Shown piece after piece: positions 49,084 through 57,446 of a stretch of 64,000 nucleotides of DNA. Origin of the DNA: Lachnospiraceae bacterium (GTDB lineage: Bacteria; Bacillota; Clostridia; Oscillospirales; Ruminococcaceae). The notes beneath the pieces are model-generated. The model was not told the origin of the DNA. It saw only the letters and a program-made list of their open reading frames with translations, and made no database searches. Made by a program: the position numbers and the translations under genes. The stretch covers positions 70,699 through 134,698 of the forward strand of contig JAMPFE010000006.1 in assembly GCA_023664705.1 (NCBI GenBank), written 5' to 3'. Position 1 is the first letter of the stretch. Each line of letters starts with the position of its first letter.

Positions 49084-50454
49084 ATGAAGAAGAAAATTTT
49101 AGCATTCGTTATGGCGGCGGCTACTTGTTTTTCACTGACCGCCTGCAACACCGACAATAATTCCGGTTCGGGAAGTTCCGGTTCCGGCAATTCGGGCGCC
49201 GGCAATTCCAACAACGAAAGCAGCTCCGGCGATAATACGAGCAATTCCGGCGGCGGAAGCTCGAGCGGCGACACTATTTCCTTGAGAGTATGGGGTCCCG
49301 AGGAGGATCAGTCCCTGCTCGTTGAGTTGGTCGATAAGTTCAAGGCGGCTTATCCGAATCAGACGTTTGATATTCAAATCGGCGTCGAATCCGAAGCCAC
49401 AGCGAAGGATACCATCATCACCGACGTTTCGGCGGCTGCCGACGTATTCGCGTTCGCAAGCGACCAGGTGAACTCGCTTATTGCGGCAAACGCTCTCACC
49501 AAGCTCGACGACCTTAACGACGCGTTCAAGGCTGTTACCGGCAAGTCCATTGACGATATCAAGGCGGCAAACTCCCCCAGCTCCGTTGCCGAGGGCACGA
49601 GAGACGGCGGTCTGTACGCGTTCCCTCTCGGCTCGGGCAATAACTACTTTTTGTATTACGATAAGTCCAAGATCAACGATTCCGATGTAGCGACGTGGGA
49701 CGGACTTCTCTCCGCATGCTCGACCGCGGGCAAGAAGGCGGGAATGGTTTTCAATTCCGGTTGGTATGCGGCAAGCTTCTTCATCGGAGCGGGCTTCAGG
49801 ACTTCGATGAATGCCGACGGAACGACCGTTTGCGATTGGAACGGCACATCCTCCGACGGCTTCACCGGAACACAGGTGACGCAGGCTATGCTGAACATCT
49901 CCAACAACGATGCGTTTATGGCTATCAACGATAACGATATCTCCAACCAGATCGCTACGGGCGACCTTTGCGCGGTGGTTTCCGGTTCTTGGGATCTCGG
50001 CGCTTGCGAGACCATATGGGGCGCGGACAATGTAGGCTGCGCGAAGCTTCCGACGTTCACCTGCGACGGCAAGCAGGTTCAGCAGGGCTGCTTTACCGGC
50101 TATAAGCTTATGGGCGTAAACAAGATGAGCCAGCAGACGGGCTGGGCTGCCGTTCTGGCGGAGTACCTTACCAACGAGGAATCCCAGGTAGCGCGTTACA
50201 ACGCACGCACCCTTTCGCCTACAAACATTGTTGCTTCCAAGGATGAAGCGGTGACCTCCAACCACATGATCGTTGCCTCCATTGCTCAGGACGCGGCTTG
50301 CAGCGTGGTTCAGGACGTTGGCGACAACTTCTGGGCTCCCTGCACAACCTTCGGCGAGATCATCGCTCAGCGTCAGCTTAACGCGGACGATACCGCGGGC
50401 ATCCAGACGGCTCTTGATAATCTGGTAGCGGGCATTACGGCTCCTATCGCTTAA
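49084..50454 (+). CDS. Extracellular sugar-binding lipoprotein (MalE-like)
   Basis: 456 residues. Lipoprotein signal MKKKILAFVMAAATCFSLTAC (lipobox LTAC), a Gly/Ser/Asn linker of about 45 residues, then a family-1 solute-binding domain (from about residue 60). It shows LRVWGPEEDQSLLVELVDKFKAAYPNQTFDIQIG, GLYAFPLGSGNNYFLYYDKSKI, GWYAASFFIGAG and GWAAVLAEYLTNEESQ. Likely binds galacto-oligosaccharides, from context. ATG 49084 is preferred over 49066 because the signal peptide then starts correctly; GGAGG lies 11 bases upstream. Confidence 0.92.
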   Translation: MKKKILAFVMAAATCFSLTACNTDNNSGSGSSGSGNSGAGNSNNESSSGDNTSNSGGGSSSGDTISLRVWGPEEDQSLLVELVDKFKAAYPNQTFDIQIGVESEATAKDTIITDVSAAADVFAFASDQVNSLIAANALTKLDDLNDAFKAVTGKSIDDIKAANSPSSVAEGTRDGGLYAFPLGSGNNYFLYYDKSKINDSDVATWDGLLSACSTAGKKAGMVFNSGWYAASFFIGAGFRTSMNADGTTVCDWNGTSSDGFTGTQVTQAMLNISNNDAFMAINDNDISNQIATGDLCAVVSGSWDLGACETIWGADNVGCAKLPTFTCDGKQVQQGCFTGYKLMGVNKMSQQTGWAAVLAEYLTNEESQVARYNARTLSPTNIVASKDEAVTSNHMIVASIAQDAACSVVQDVGDNFWAPCTTFGEIIAQRQLNADDTAGIQTALDNLVAGITAPIA

Positions 50455-50475
50455 TCGAAAACAAATTACCGTGAT

Positions 50476-50516
50476 TCTGCGTTTACCGCTCCCGAAAGGA
50501 GCGGTAAAGTCGCAGA
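50476..50516 (+). other. Stem-loop between binding protein and permease genes
   Basis: 11-bp stem TTTACCGCTCC / GGAGCGGTAAA (50482-50492, 50498-50508) with a CGAAA loop, plus outer TCTGCG / CGCAGA. No T-run, so rather an mRNA-stabilising or processing element that leaves more binding protein than permease. Confidence 0.6.
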
Positions 50517-50545
50517 TAACATAACCGATTTACGAGGTGGATATT

Positions 50546-52003
50546 ATGGGATTTCCGGCAAAAAACACCCCGGCAAAAAAAGAGAATTTCCTGAGCTCGG
50601 TAGGCAAATTCTTTAAGGATTTCGGCACTGCCGTGGCTAAGGGAGATTTTTTCGTAAAGCTTTCCCTGATATGGTTCGGGGCGGGCTATATCCGCAGAAA
50701 GCAGTTTGTCCGCACTCTGCTTATCACCGTCTTTGAGGCGGCGGTCATTTTATACACCATCTTTGTCGCGCCGCAGTACATCTCCAAGTTCGGAACGCTC
50801 GGAACGGTCCAGATGGAGCAGGTGTTTGACATAAACACCATGCAGTATCAATTCAACGATTACGACGATTCTTTCCAGATACTTCTGTTCTCGGTGATCA
50901 GCATCGTTATCTGGGTAGTGTTCATTTTTGCGTGGATGAAGAACGTTATCGCCGTTTATGAGCTCCAGCTCAAGGCGGAAAGCGGAAAGCATATCAACTC
51001 CTTTAAGGACGATATCAACGACTATCTCAACGAGAAATTCCACGTTACGCTGCTGACGCTGCCGGTTCTCGGCATCGTTTTGTTCAGCATTGTTCCGATT
51101 TTTGTGCTGATTTTGGTCGCGTTCACCAACTACGACCAGCAGCATATGCCGCCAAGCGCTCTGTTCACGTGGACGGGCTTGACCAACTTCATAAATCTGT
51201 TTGGCGGCGGCGGACTTACTATCACGTTCGGCTATTCGTTCGGGAAAATCCTCATTTGGACGATAATCTGGGCGCTTTTTGCGACGTTTACGACGTTCTT
51301 CGGCGGCATTCTTCTGGCGCTGTTCCTCAGAAACAAGCGCACAAGGCTTCCGAAGCTGTGGCGCTCGCTTTTCGTCGTTACTATCGCGGTTCCGCAGTTC
51401 GTGACGCTGCTGTTGGTTAGGAACTTCTTCGCCAACAACGGTATCGCGAACACGATACTGAGGGACATCGGAGTTACGGGCTTCCTTAAAACTTTGGGGT
51501 TGGTCTCCGGCGATTCGATTCCGTTTTTGTCCGCGCCGGGCTGGGCGCACGTGATGATAATCCTCATCAACATCTGGATAGGCGTTCCGTATCAGATGCT
51601 GATAATGACGGGCGTTCTCTCCAATCTCCCGGAGGATCAGATCGAGAGCGCGTCCATTGACGGCGCGACCAAATTCCAAGTATTCAGGCATATTACGATG
51701 CCTTACGTCCTTTTCGTTACGGGACCCTCGCTGGTCACCGATTTCGTTAAGAACATCAACAACTTCAACGTTATTTATCTGCTTACGCAGGACGTGTACA
51801 CCACGACCGACCAAGCCCTCGCAAACAGTCAGGCAAAGGAGGTCGACCTGCTTGTCACGTGGCTGTTCCGACTAACGCAGGAGTACTACAACTACAAGAT
51901 GGCTTCCGTTATCGGCATCTGCGTATTCGTGATATGTTCCGTTATCACTCTGGTGGCGTTCGGCTTTATGACAAAGGGCGATAAGGAAGGGGTGTACAAC
52001 TGA
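50546..52003 (+). CDS. Sugar ABC transporter permease (MalF-like)
   Basis: 485 residues. An N-terminal cytosolic extension and first helix are followed by a large extracellular loop, then six further helices. The EAA loop is visible as EDQIESASIDGATKFQVFRHITMPY (about residue 355), which couples to the ATPase. Also GYSFGKILIWTIIWALFATFTTFFGGILLAL. ATG 50546 is chosen (GAGGTGG five bases upstream). Confidence 0.94.
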   Translation: MGFPAKNTPAKKENFLSSVGKFFKDFGTAVAKGDFFVKLSLIWFGAGYIRRKQFVRTLLITVFEAAVILYTIFVAPQYISKFGTLGTVQMEQVFDINTMQYQFNDYDDSFQILLFSVISIVIWVVFIFAWMKNVIAVYELQLKAESGKHINSFKDDINDYLNEKFHVTLLTLPVLGIVLFSIVPIFVLILVAFTNYDQQHMPPSALFTWTGLTNFINLFGGGGLTITFGYSFGKILIWTIIWALFATFTTFFGGILLALFLRNKRTRLPKLWRSLFVVTIAVPQFVTLLLVRNFFANNGIANTILRDIGVTGFLKTLGLVSGDSIPFLSAPGWAHVMIILINIWIGVPYQMLIMTGVLSNLPEDQIESASIDGATKFQVFRHITMPYVLFVTGPSLVTDFVKNINNFNVIYLLTQDVYTTTDQALANSQAKEVDLLVTWLFRLTQEYYNYKMASVIGICVFVICSVITLVAFGFMTKGDKEGVYN

Positions 52004-52848
52004 TGAACAAAAAACGGGTTATACTTGATATTCTGCGCCATGTTTTTATCGTGCTTCTGTGCGCGTTCTGGCTCATTCCGATAGTGTGGCTGCTGGCTAC
52101 GTCGTTCAGCGCGTACCCCGGGCGCAACACGTCCGACTTCTTCCCGAAGGAGTGGACGCTCCACAACTACGTCGCGCTGTTCGGCTCGGACACGGTCGCC
52201 AATTTCAAGGCGTGGTTTATGAACACCTTTAAGATCGCCGTCGCGTGCTGTATCGTGTCGACGCTGTTCACCATTATGGTGGCATACGCTACCTCGTTTT
52301 CGACCTTCAAGGCGCGCAAGCCCATGATGAACATCGCGGTCATTCTGAACCTGTTCCCGGGCGTTCTGGCGATGATCTCCGTTTACTTTATCCTCAAGGC
52401 GCTGAACCTCACCAACACTCACCTCGGTCTGACGCTGGTGTACTGCGCTTCGTCGGGATTGGGCTACCTTATCGCAAAGGGCTTTTTCGACACCGTGCCG
52501 CGCTCGCTGTGCGAAGCCGCAAAGCTGGACGGCGCGAGTCAGGCGAGGACGTTCTTCACAATAATAATGCCGCTCAGCAAGCCTATCATCGTGTACACGA
52601 TAATCAGCTCGTTCCTCACGCCTTGGACGGATTTCGTATTCGCGAAGATGATACTCAACTCGGGCATCTCGGATATGTGGACGGTCTCCATCGGTCTGTA
52701 CAATATGCTTGAAAAGAGTCTTATCAACTCTTATTTCTCGATATTCTGTGCGGGCGGCGTGGTCGTTTCCATACCGATCTCCATACTGTTCGTAATTATG
52801 CAGAAGTTCTACGTGGACGGCATTACGGGCGGTGCTGTAAAGGGTTAA
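52003..52848 (+). CDS. Sugar ABC transporter permease (MalG-like)
   Basis: 281 residues, six helices. EAA loop: PRSLCEAAKLDGASQARTFFTIIMPLSKPII (about residue 165). N-terminal RHVFIVLLCAFWLIPIVWLLATSFS. Its ATG shares one base with the stop of the previous permease. No nucleotide-binding subunit follows; a shared MsmK/UgpC-type ATPase encoded elsewhere must energise the importer. Confidence 0.94.
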   Translation: MNKKRVILDILRHVFIVLLCAFWLIPIVWLLATSFSAYPGRNTSDFFPKEWTLHNYVALFGSDTVANFKAWFMNTFKIAVACCIVSTLFTIMVAYATSFSTFKARKPMMNIAVILNLFPGVLAMISVYFILKALNLTNTHLGLTLVYCASSGLGYLIAKGFFDTVPRSLCEAAKLDGASQARTFFTIIMPLSKPIIVYTIISSFLTPWTDFVFAKMILNSGISDMWTVSIGLYNMLEKSLINSYFSIFCAGGVVVSIPISILFVIMQKFYVDGITGGAVKG

Positions 52849-52873
52849 AGCTCCCAAAGCTTAAGATTTAGGC

Positions 52874-52911
52874 GCTTCCCCCGACCCTGCCCATGCGAGG
52901 TCGGGGGAAGC
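52874..52911 (+). terminator. Terminator/attenuator after the permeases
   Basis: 13-bp stem GCTTCCCCCGACC / GGTCGGGGGAAGC with a 12-base loop, then TGCTTTT. Between malG-like and the traX-like gene it probably reduces downstream expression. Confidence 0.75.
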
Positions 52912-52930
52912 TGCTTTTCGGAGGAGAATT

Positions 52931-53719
52931 ATGACAAAAAAACGTCGCAAAACGATACCGCTGACGATACCCGTGTGCTCGGCAAATTTTATGAAAATGC
53001 TCGGAACGGTGCTGCTGACGGTATATTTTTTCGCGCAGTCGGTGATACAGAACGGCGTGCTCGATATGCCTAATCTGACAGCGCAGCAGTTAGCGGAGCT
53101 TGTGGAAAACGACTACGACGCGTTTATGTTCTCCGGAATGGCTTCCGTGTGCTTTCTGATAGGCGCGGCGGCGATACCGATATTTGCGTTTTTGCTTACC
53201 GAGGGAATACAGAAAACCTCCGGCGTAAAGCGGTATATCCTGACCGTGCTTGCGGCGGCTGTTCTGACGGAAATCCCCTACGATTACGCCGTTTCGGGAA
53301 AATTCTTCAATTGGGGCGACCAGAATTTCCTCTGGACGCTGCTCATCTCGCTTATCATGCTGTGGCTGCTCAAAACGTTTCAAGGCAAAGGCGCGGCGGC
53401 GGTCATCATCGACCTTATGATAACCGCGGGCGGCTGCGTGTGGGCGATCCTCTTCAAAAGCAGGTTCGGCGCGGGATTTGTGCTGATAACCGCGATATTG
53501 TTCCTTCTTCGGGAGCACAAGGGCGTGAGTATCTTCCTCGGGGTCGCAGTCTCGCTCATTTATATCAGCGCACCGCTCGGATTTATTCCGGTGGCGTTGT
53601 ACAGCGGCGAGCGTAAAAATCTCGACAAAAAAACGAGCAAGTACGGCTATTATGTGTTCTGCCCGGTGATAGCGCTGTTTTTCGCGCTTACGGCGAATTT
53701 AGTCGTGCACAGCATTTGA
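52931..53719 (+). CDS. TraX-like multi-pass membrane protein
   Basis: 262 residues, about eight helices. Family pattern: FLIGAAAIPIFAFLLTEGIQKTSGVKRYILTVLAAAVLTEIPYDYAVSGKFFNWGDQNFLWTLLISLIMLWLLK, then the C-terminal KYGYYVFCPVIALFFALTANL. TraX acetylates pilin on F plasmids; chromosomal relatives are thought to be membrane acyltransferases. Its role in a galactan locus is unknown; modification of a surface glycan is a possibility. GGAGGAGAATT precedes the ATG. Confidence 0.82.
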   Translation: MTKKRRKTIPLTIPVCSANFMKMLGTVLLTVYFFAQSVIQNGVLDMPNLTAQQLAELVENDYDAFMFSGMASVCFLIGAAAIPIFAFLLTEGIQKTSGVKRYILTVLAAAVLTEIPYDYAVSGKFFNWGDQNFLWTLLISLIMLWLLKTFQGKGAAAVIIDLMITAGGCVWAILFKSRFGAGFVLITAILFLLREHKGVSIFLGVAVSLIYISAPLGFIPVALYSGERKNLDKKTSKYGYYVFCPVIALFFALTANLVVHSI

Positions 53720-53728
53720 GGGGGAAGC

Positions 53729-54265
53729 ATGGGCGCAAAATTGACCGTAAACGGAACGGAATACGAGATAATCAAGCTGCTCGGGAAAGGCAAGGGCGGT
53801 TATTCCTATCTGGTAAGCGACGGGGCGCAAAAATATGTGCTGAAGCAAATTCATCACGAGCCGTGCGATTATTATCAATTCGGGGATAAACTCCAAGCGG
53901 AGATAAACGATCACGCACGGCTGAAGAAGATAGGGATAAAGCTCCCCGAGTTGATAGCTTACGATATAAAAAACGAACGAATTCTAAAGGAATTCATCGA
54001 CGGCGAGACGATTTACGACCTTATCCTGCGGGATAAGATGAGACCCGACTACGTTGAGCAGATGCGGGATATGTGTGCGCTGCTGTATGCCGCTCATACG
54101 AATATAGATTATTTCCCGACAAACTTCGTGGTGCGCGGCGAGGAGATTTACTATATCGATTTTGAATGCAACGAATATTCGGACGAATGGAATTTTGAGA
54201 ATTGGGGCATTAAATACTGGTCGAAAACTCCCGAGTTTATGCGGTATGTACGGGAACATTCATAA
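53729..54265 (+). CDS. Minimal protein-kinase-like (APH/RIO-type) phosphotransferase
   Basis: 178 residues, about half the size of a normal kinase. N-lobe: glycine loop LGKGKGGYSYLV (about 19-30) and Lys in KYVLKQI. Catalytic loop IDYFPTNFVV (Asp and Asn five residues apart, as in aminoglycoside and choline kinases) and metal-binding YIDFE near residue 147. Only a short helical C-terminal piece follows, so the acceptor-binding part is nearly absent. Nine bases after the traX-like gene. Substrate may be a sugar, a lipid head group or a protein. Confidence 0.78.
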   Translation: MGAKLTVNGTEYEIIKLLGKGKGGYSYLVSDGAQKYVLKQIHHEPCDYYQFGDKLQAEINDHARLKKIGIKLPELIAYDIKNERILKEFIDGETIYDLILRDKMRPDYVEQMRDMCALLYAAHTNIDYFPTNFVVRGEEIYYIDFECNEYSDEWNFENWGIKYWSKTPEFMRYVREHS

Positions 54266-54266
54266 A

Positions 54267-54297
54267 AAACGGCGCCGAAAATGTTTCGGCGCCGTTT
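54267..54297. terminator. Bidirectional terminator between kinase-like gene and GH53 gene
   Basis: 14-bp perfect stem AAACGGCGCCGAAA / TTTCGGCGCCGTTT with a three-base loop; serves both convergent transcripts. Confidence 0.85.
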
Positions 54298-54307
54298 GGT
54301 ATCGGTG

Positions 54308-56350
54308 TTAATCGGCTTCGGTCAGGGTGAAGTCGTCCCAAGCGCCCCAAGCCTTTGCGGCGGCGTCGACCTTTACTCCGACGACGACCTCCGCGCCCTC
54401 GGGTATCTCGATGCCGGTGATGACCGGATTGTCCCAATTCTGCCATGAAGTCACCTTGCTAGGTGTCGCGAGCCTCTCGCCGTTCACCGTGATATAAAGC
54501 TCGAATGTCGGGCTGCTTCCCGCCGCTCCGCCTTGGAGGTAGCCGCCGAGCTCATAGATGCCGGCGGGAATGCCCGTTATCTTCTGCTCCGCCGTAAACT
54601 GCACCGGCGTTTCGTCCCAGAACTTGAGACTGTATTCGCCGCTGCGGATATTGTTGTCGGCAACGCGTCCAACGCCGTTACCGTCAAGCGTCCACATGGA
54701 CATATCCTTATCCTCGAATCCGGGGTTCTTGATGTAGTTTATCTTCAATATCTCCAGCGAGCACTTCACGTTGTAGTCGACGCCGTCCGCTGACGCAACT
54801 CCGTCGATCTCGTAGACCTTTGCCGTATTCGTGTCGACGGCGCTTAACTGCTCCGCGTTCCACACAACGGGAATATCCATATACTCGCCGCTGTTCATCA
54901 GTGCCGAAACGGTCTCCGGAACAGCAAGAGCCTGCCCGATGCCGCTCTCGGCGGATATGTCGCCGACCTTTACGACCTTAAGCTCCGCGGTAGTTCCGCC
55001 GAAAACGTACTTGAATATATTCAGCGATTCCAGAGGATTGCCGTTGAAATCGAACAGCGCTTGATTATCGCACGCCGAACCGCCGTAATTTTCGCCCGCG
55101 TCGTTGGGGTCGTAGGTCTTTGCCGCGGAGCAAGCCCAACCGCTCCCGTAGGTCTCCCACGCGCTTCTGTTGCGCGCCAGCACCTCAGCGGCGTTTGCCG
55201 CCGAGGGGTCGTACACCTCGACCGGTATCCACGCGGGTTCCCAATAAAATACTCCGATGCCGTCCGCGCTCTTTACCGCCTGCATAACGTCGCGAACCTC
55301 GTTTGCCTGCCCCTGCACCGACATATCATAGTCAAGGGTTATTCCCGAAGCCGTCGTGCTGACGGTGTTGCCGCTCCCGTCGCCGTCCTCGTCGGTGTAC
55401 GCGTATGAAGTCTCGGCGACGAGGACGTCCCTGCCCGTCAGCTCCTTCAATTCCTTGAGACGTTCGGTGAGCTGCGCGGGAGTTCCGTGCCAGAACGTGT
55501 AGAACGACAGCGCGAACACGTCGTAATCGATGTCAGCCGAAACAAGGTCGTTCGCGATGTCGATGACCGCGTTCTCCAAAGCGTTGGTGTAATGCAGAAC
55601 GACCTTAACGTCCTTTCCCGCTTCCGCGGAAGCCGCGCGCACCGCCGCGCTGCCCTGCGCAAGCAGCTCGTTCACGCGGGAGCGGTCGGTCTCGCCCGCC
55701 ATTCCGTTGTTTATCTCGTTGCCGACTTGAACCATCGCAACGTCTACGCCCTCGTCGAAAAGGGTTTTCAGGCTCGACACGGTGTAATCGTACAGCGCCT
55801 GCTTTTTATTCTCGAAGGTGAGGTGCGCCCACTCCTTGGGGGCTTTCTGCTTCGAGGGGTCAGCCCAGAAATCGGAATAGTGGAAATCTATCATGACCGG
55901 AAGCCCCGCCGCCGCAGCGAGCTTTCCTATCTTCACCGCCGTGTCGAGGTCGTTATGACCGCCGCCGTAGGTCACGCCGCTGCCGTCCTTGGGGTCGTTC
56001 CAGACGCGTATGCGTATGCAGTTTACGCCGCTTTTCGCGAGCAGTTCGAAGAATCCCGCGTCGTCCAGCGTATTGCCCTCAAAATCCTTGTAGGTGACGC
56101 CGCTCTCCTTTTGAGAAAGATAAGTGGACACGTCCGCGCCGCGGTAAAAGCTGTCGGTAAGCCCCTCTATAGGCTTGACGTAAAGTTCGGATTCCGCCGC
56201 GGGGCTGCCCTCGAATTTGTAGGTGACGACCTCCGTTTTGTCGGGAGTGCTTTCCGAGTTGTCCGGCGGGGTATCTCCTCCGGAACAGCCGCTCAGCAGC
56301 AGCGCCGCCATAACCGCGGGGATAATTCTCTTGAATTTGGAATTTGTCAT
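54308..56350 (-). CDS. ganB: Secreted endo-beta-1,4-galactanase (GH53) lipoprotein
   Basis: 680 residues. Lipobox LLSGC. GH53 TIM barrel (about 50-420): FYRGADVSTYLSQKESG, CIRIRVWNDP, YGGGHNDL, DFHYSDFWADP. Acid/base Glu in VQVGNEINNGM (about 212) and nucleophile Glu in VLVAETSYAY (about 312). A bacterial Ig-like domain (about 440-520) and a C-terminal carbohydrate-binding module (NPGFEDKDMSMWTLDG..., about 525-680, CBM4/CBM61-like) follow. Cuts pectic beta-1,4-galactan at the cell surface. ATG 56350 chosen because AGGAGAGCGTATT precedes it and the signal peptide starts there. Confidence 0.93.
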   Translation of the reverse strand: MTNSKFKRIIPAVMAALLLSGCSGGDTPPDNSESTPDKTEVVTYKFEGSPAAESELYVKPIEGLTDSFYRGADVSTYLSQKESGVTYKDFEGNTLDDAGFFELLAKSGVNCIRIRVWNDPKDGSGVTYGGGHNDLDTAVKIGKLAAAAGLPVMIDFHYSDFWADPSKQKAPKEWAHLTFENKKQALYDYTVSSLKTLFDEGVDVAMVQVGNEINNGMAGETDRSRVNELLAQGSAAVRAASAEAGKDVKVVLHYTNALENAVIDIANDLVSADIDYDVFALSFYTFWHGTPAQLTERLKELKELTGRDVLVAETSYAYTDEDGDGSGNTVSTTASGITLDYDMSVQGQANEVRDVMQAVKSADGIGVFYWEPAWIPVEVYDPSAANAAEVLARNRSAWETYGSGWACSAAKTYDPNDAGENYGGSACDNQALFDFNGNPLESLNIFKYVFGGTTAELKVVKVGDISAESGIGQALAVPETVSALMNSGEYMDIPVVWNAEQLSAVDTNTAKVYEIDGVASADGVDYNVKCSLEILKINYIKNPGFEDKDMSMWTLDGNGVGRVADNNIRSGEYSLKFWDETPVQFTAEQKITGIPAGIYELGGYLQGGAAGSSPTFELYITVNGERLATPSKVTSWQNWDNPVITGIEIPEGAEVVVGVKVDAAAKAWGAWDDFTLTEAD

Positions 56351-56378
56351 AATACGCTCTCCTTTGTATGTGTTGTTG

Positions 56379-57191
56379 TTAAAGCTCTCTGCGTATATAT
56401 CTGCGGGGAGAAACTCCCTCGCTGCGCTTGAATACCGCGCTGAAATAGCCCGCGTCCGCGTAGCCCACCTCAAGCGCTATCTCCTTGATGGTCTTCTCGC
56501 CCTCGCGCAGGTAGACCTTTGCCTGCTGTATGCGGCGTTGAGTTATGTATTCGAGCGGTCTCATTCCGAGACGCTTGCGGAACAGCCTGCAAAGATACTG
56601 CGGAGTGACCTGTATCAGCTCGCAAAGCGTTCCCAGTTCTATCACCTCGCTGTAATGCGTATCAATATAATTCAGCACGGGCGTGAGAGACGCGCTTTCG
56701 GACGCGAAACGGCTTTCCGTTCCGATTATCTGATGATTAAGCTCGATCATATACTCGTACAGTATAGCCGACGCGGTAAAGCCGCCGTAAAACTTGTCCG
56801 ACTTTAATATGCTGATCATTCTTTGGAATATGCTGCGCATAATGCCGAGGTCTACGGGAAACACGCCCGGCTCCGTAAGCCCCAGCTGCCGCAAAAGTAT
56901 CTCGGCGGAATATCCCGCAAAGCTTACATAATGAGTGCGCCAAGTGTTGTCGGTCTGAAAGTAGTTGTGCGGAGCTCCCGCGGGGAGAAAAAACGCCGTG
57001 CCCGCCGTTATCTGGCGCTCCATTCCCTCGGTCTGGAGAATGCCGGAGCCCTCGCTGCACAAAATTATCTGCGGACAGAGATAGCCGTCGGGGCGGCTTA
57101 TCAGCGGCTGAGGATCCGCCTCGCCGATACAGGTAACGTAGTAAGGCAGATTTTTTTCGCGTTCTATTATCGGGAAGAAATAGCTTTCCAT
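56379..57191 (-). CDS. AraC-family regulator of the galactan genes
   Basis: 270 residues: N-terminal cupin sugar-sensing domain (about 10-140; GTAFFLPAGAPHNYF) and C-terminal double HTH (about 165-268; VTPQYLCRLFRKRLGMRPLEYITQRRIQQAKVYL, IKEIALEVGYADAGYFSAVFKRSEGVSPRRYIRR). AAGGAGGGCGTAAAT precedes the ATG. Divergent from the GH2 gene and 28 bases from the GH53 gene, so an activator for galactan or galactose is likely. Confidence 0.92.
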   Translation of the reverse strand: MESYFFPIIEREKNLPYYVTCIGEADPQPLISRPDGYLCPQIILCSEGSGILQTEGMERQITAGTAFFLPAGAPHNYFQTDNTWRTHYVSFAGYSAEILLRQLGLTEPGVFPVDLGIMRSIFQRMISILKSDKFYGGFTASAILYEYMIELNHQIIGTESRFASESASLTPVLNYIDTHYSEVIELGTLCELIQVTPQYLCRLFRKRLGMRPLEYITQRRIQQAKVYLREGEKTIKEIALEVGYADAGYFSAVFKRSEGVSPRRYIRREL

Positions 57192-57355
57192 ATTTACGCC
57201 CTCCTTACAGTTTGATTATAACAGGTTTTTTTGCTGTTGTCAAGCGGTCAATATTCTCGCATAAAGTTCAAATAGTTTATATTTAATGCGCCGTTATCGC
57301 AATTTCGGTCTTAAAGCACGAGTTAAAATCATCACAGTCGGTTAATTTATTATTA

Positions 57356-57384
57356 TTGACTTTTTCAATAAAATTAAATATAAT
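57356..57384 (+). promoter_or_regulatory. Promoter of the GH2-galK-galE operon
   Basis: TTGACT (57356-57361), 17 bases, TATAAT (57379-57384). The 255-base region shared with the araC-like gene should contain that regulator's sites; no clear direct repeat can be assigned by eye. Confidence 0.78.
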
Positions 57385-57446
57385 TTATTTATAAAAGCAA
57401 AACGGTTTTCCGTTTGCGGTCTATCATTAAAAAAGGGAGACAGGGT

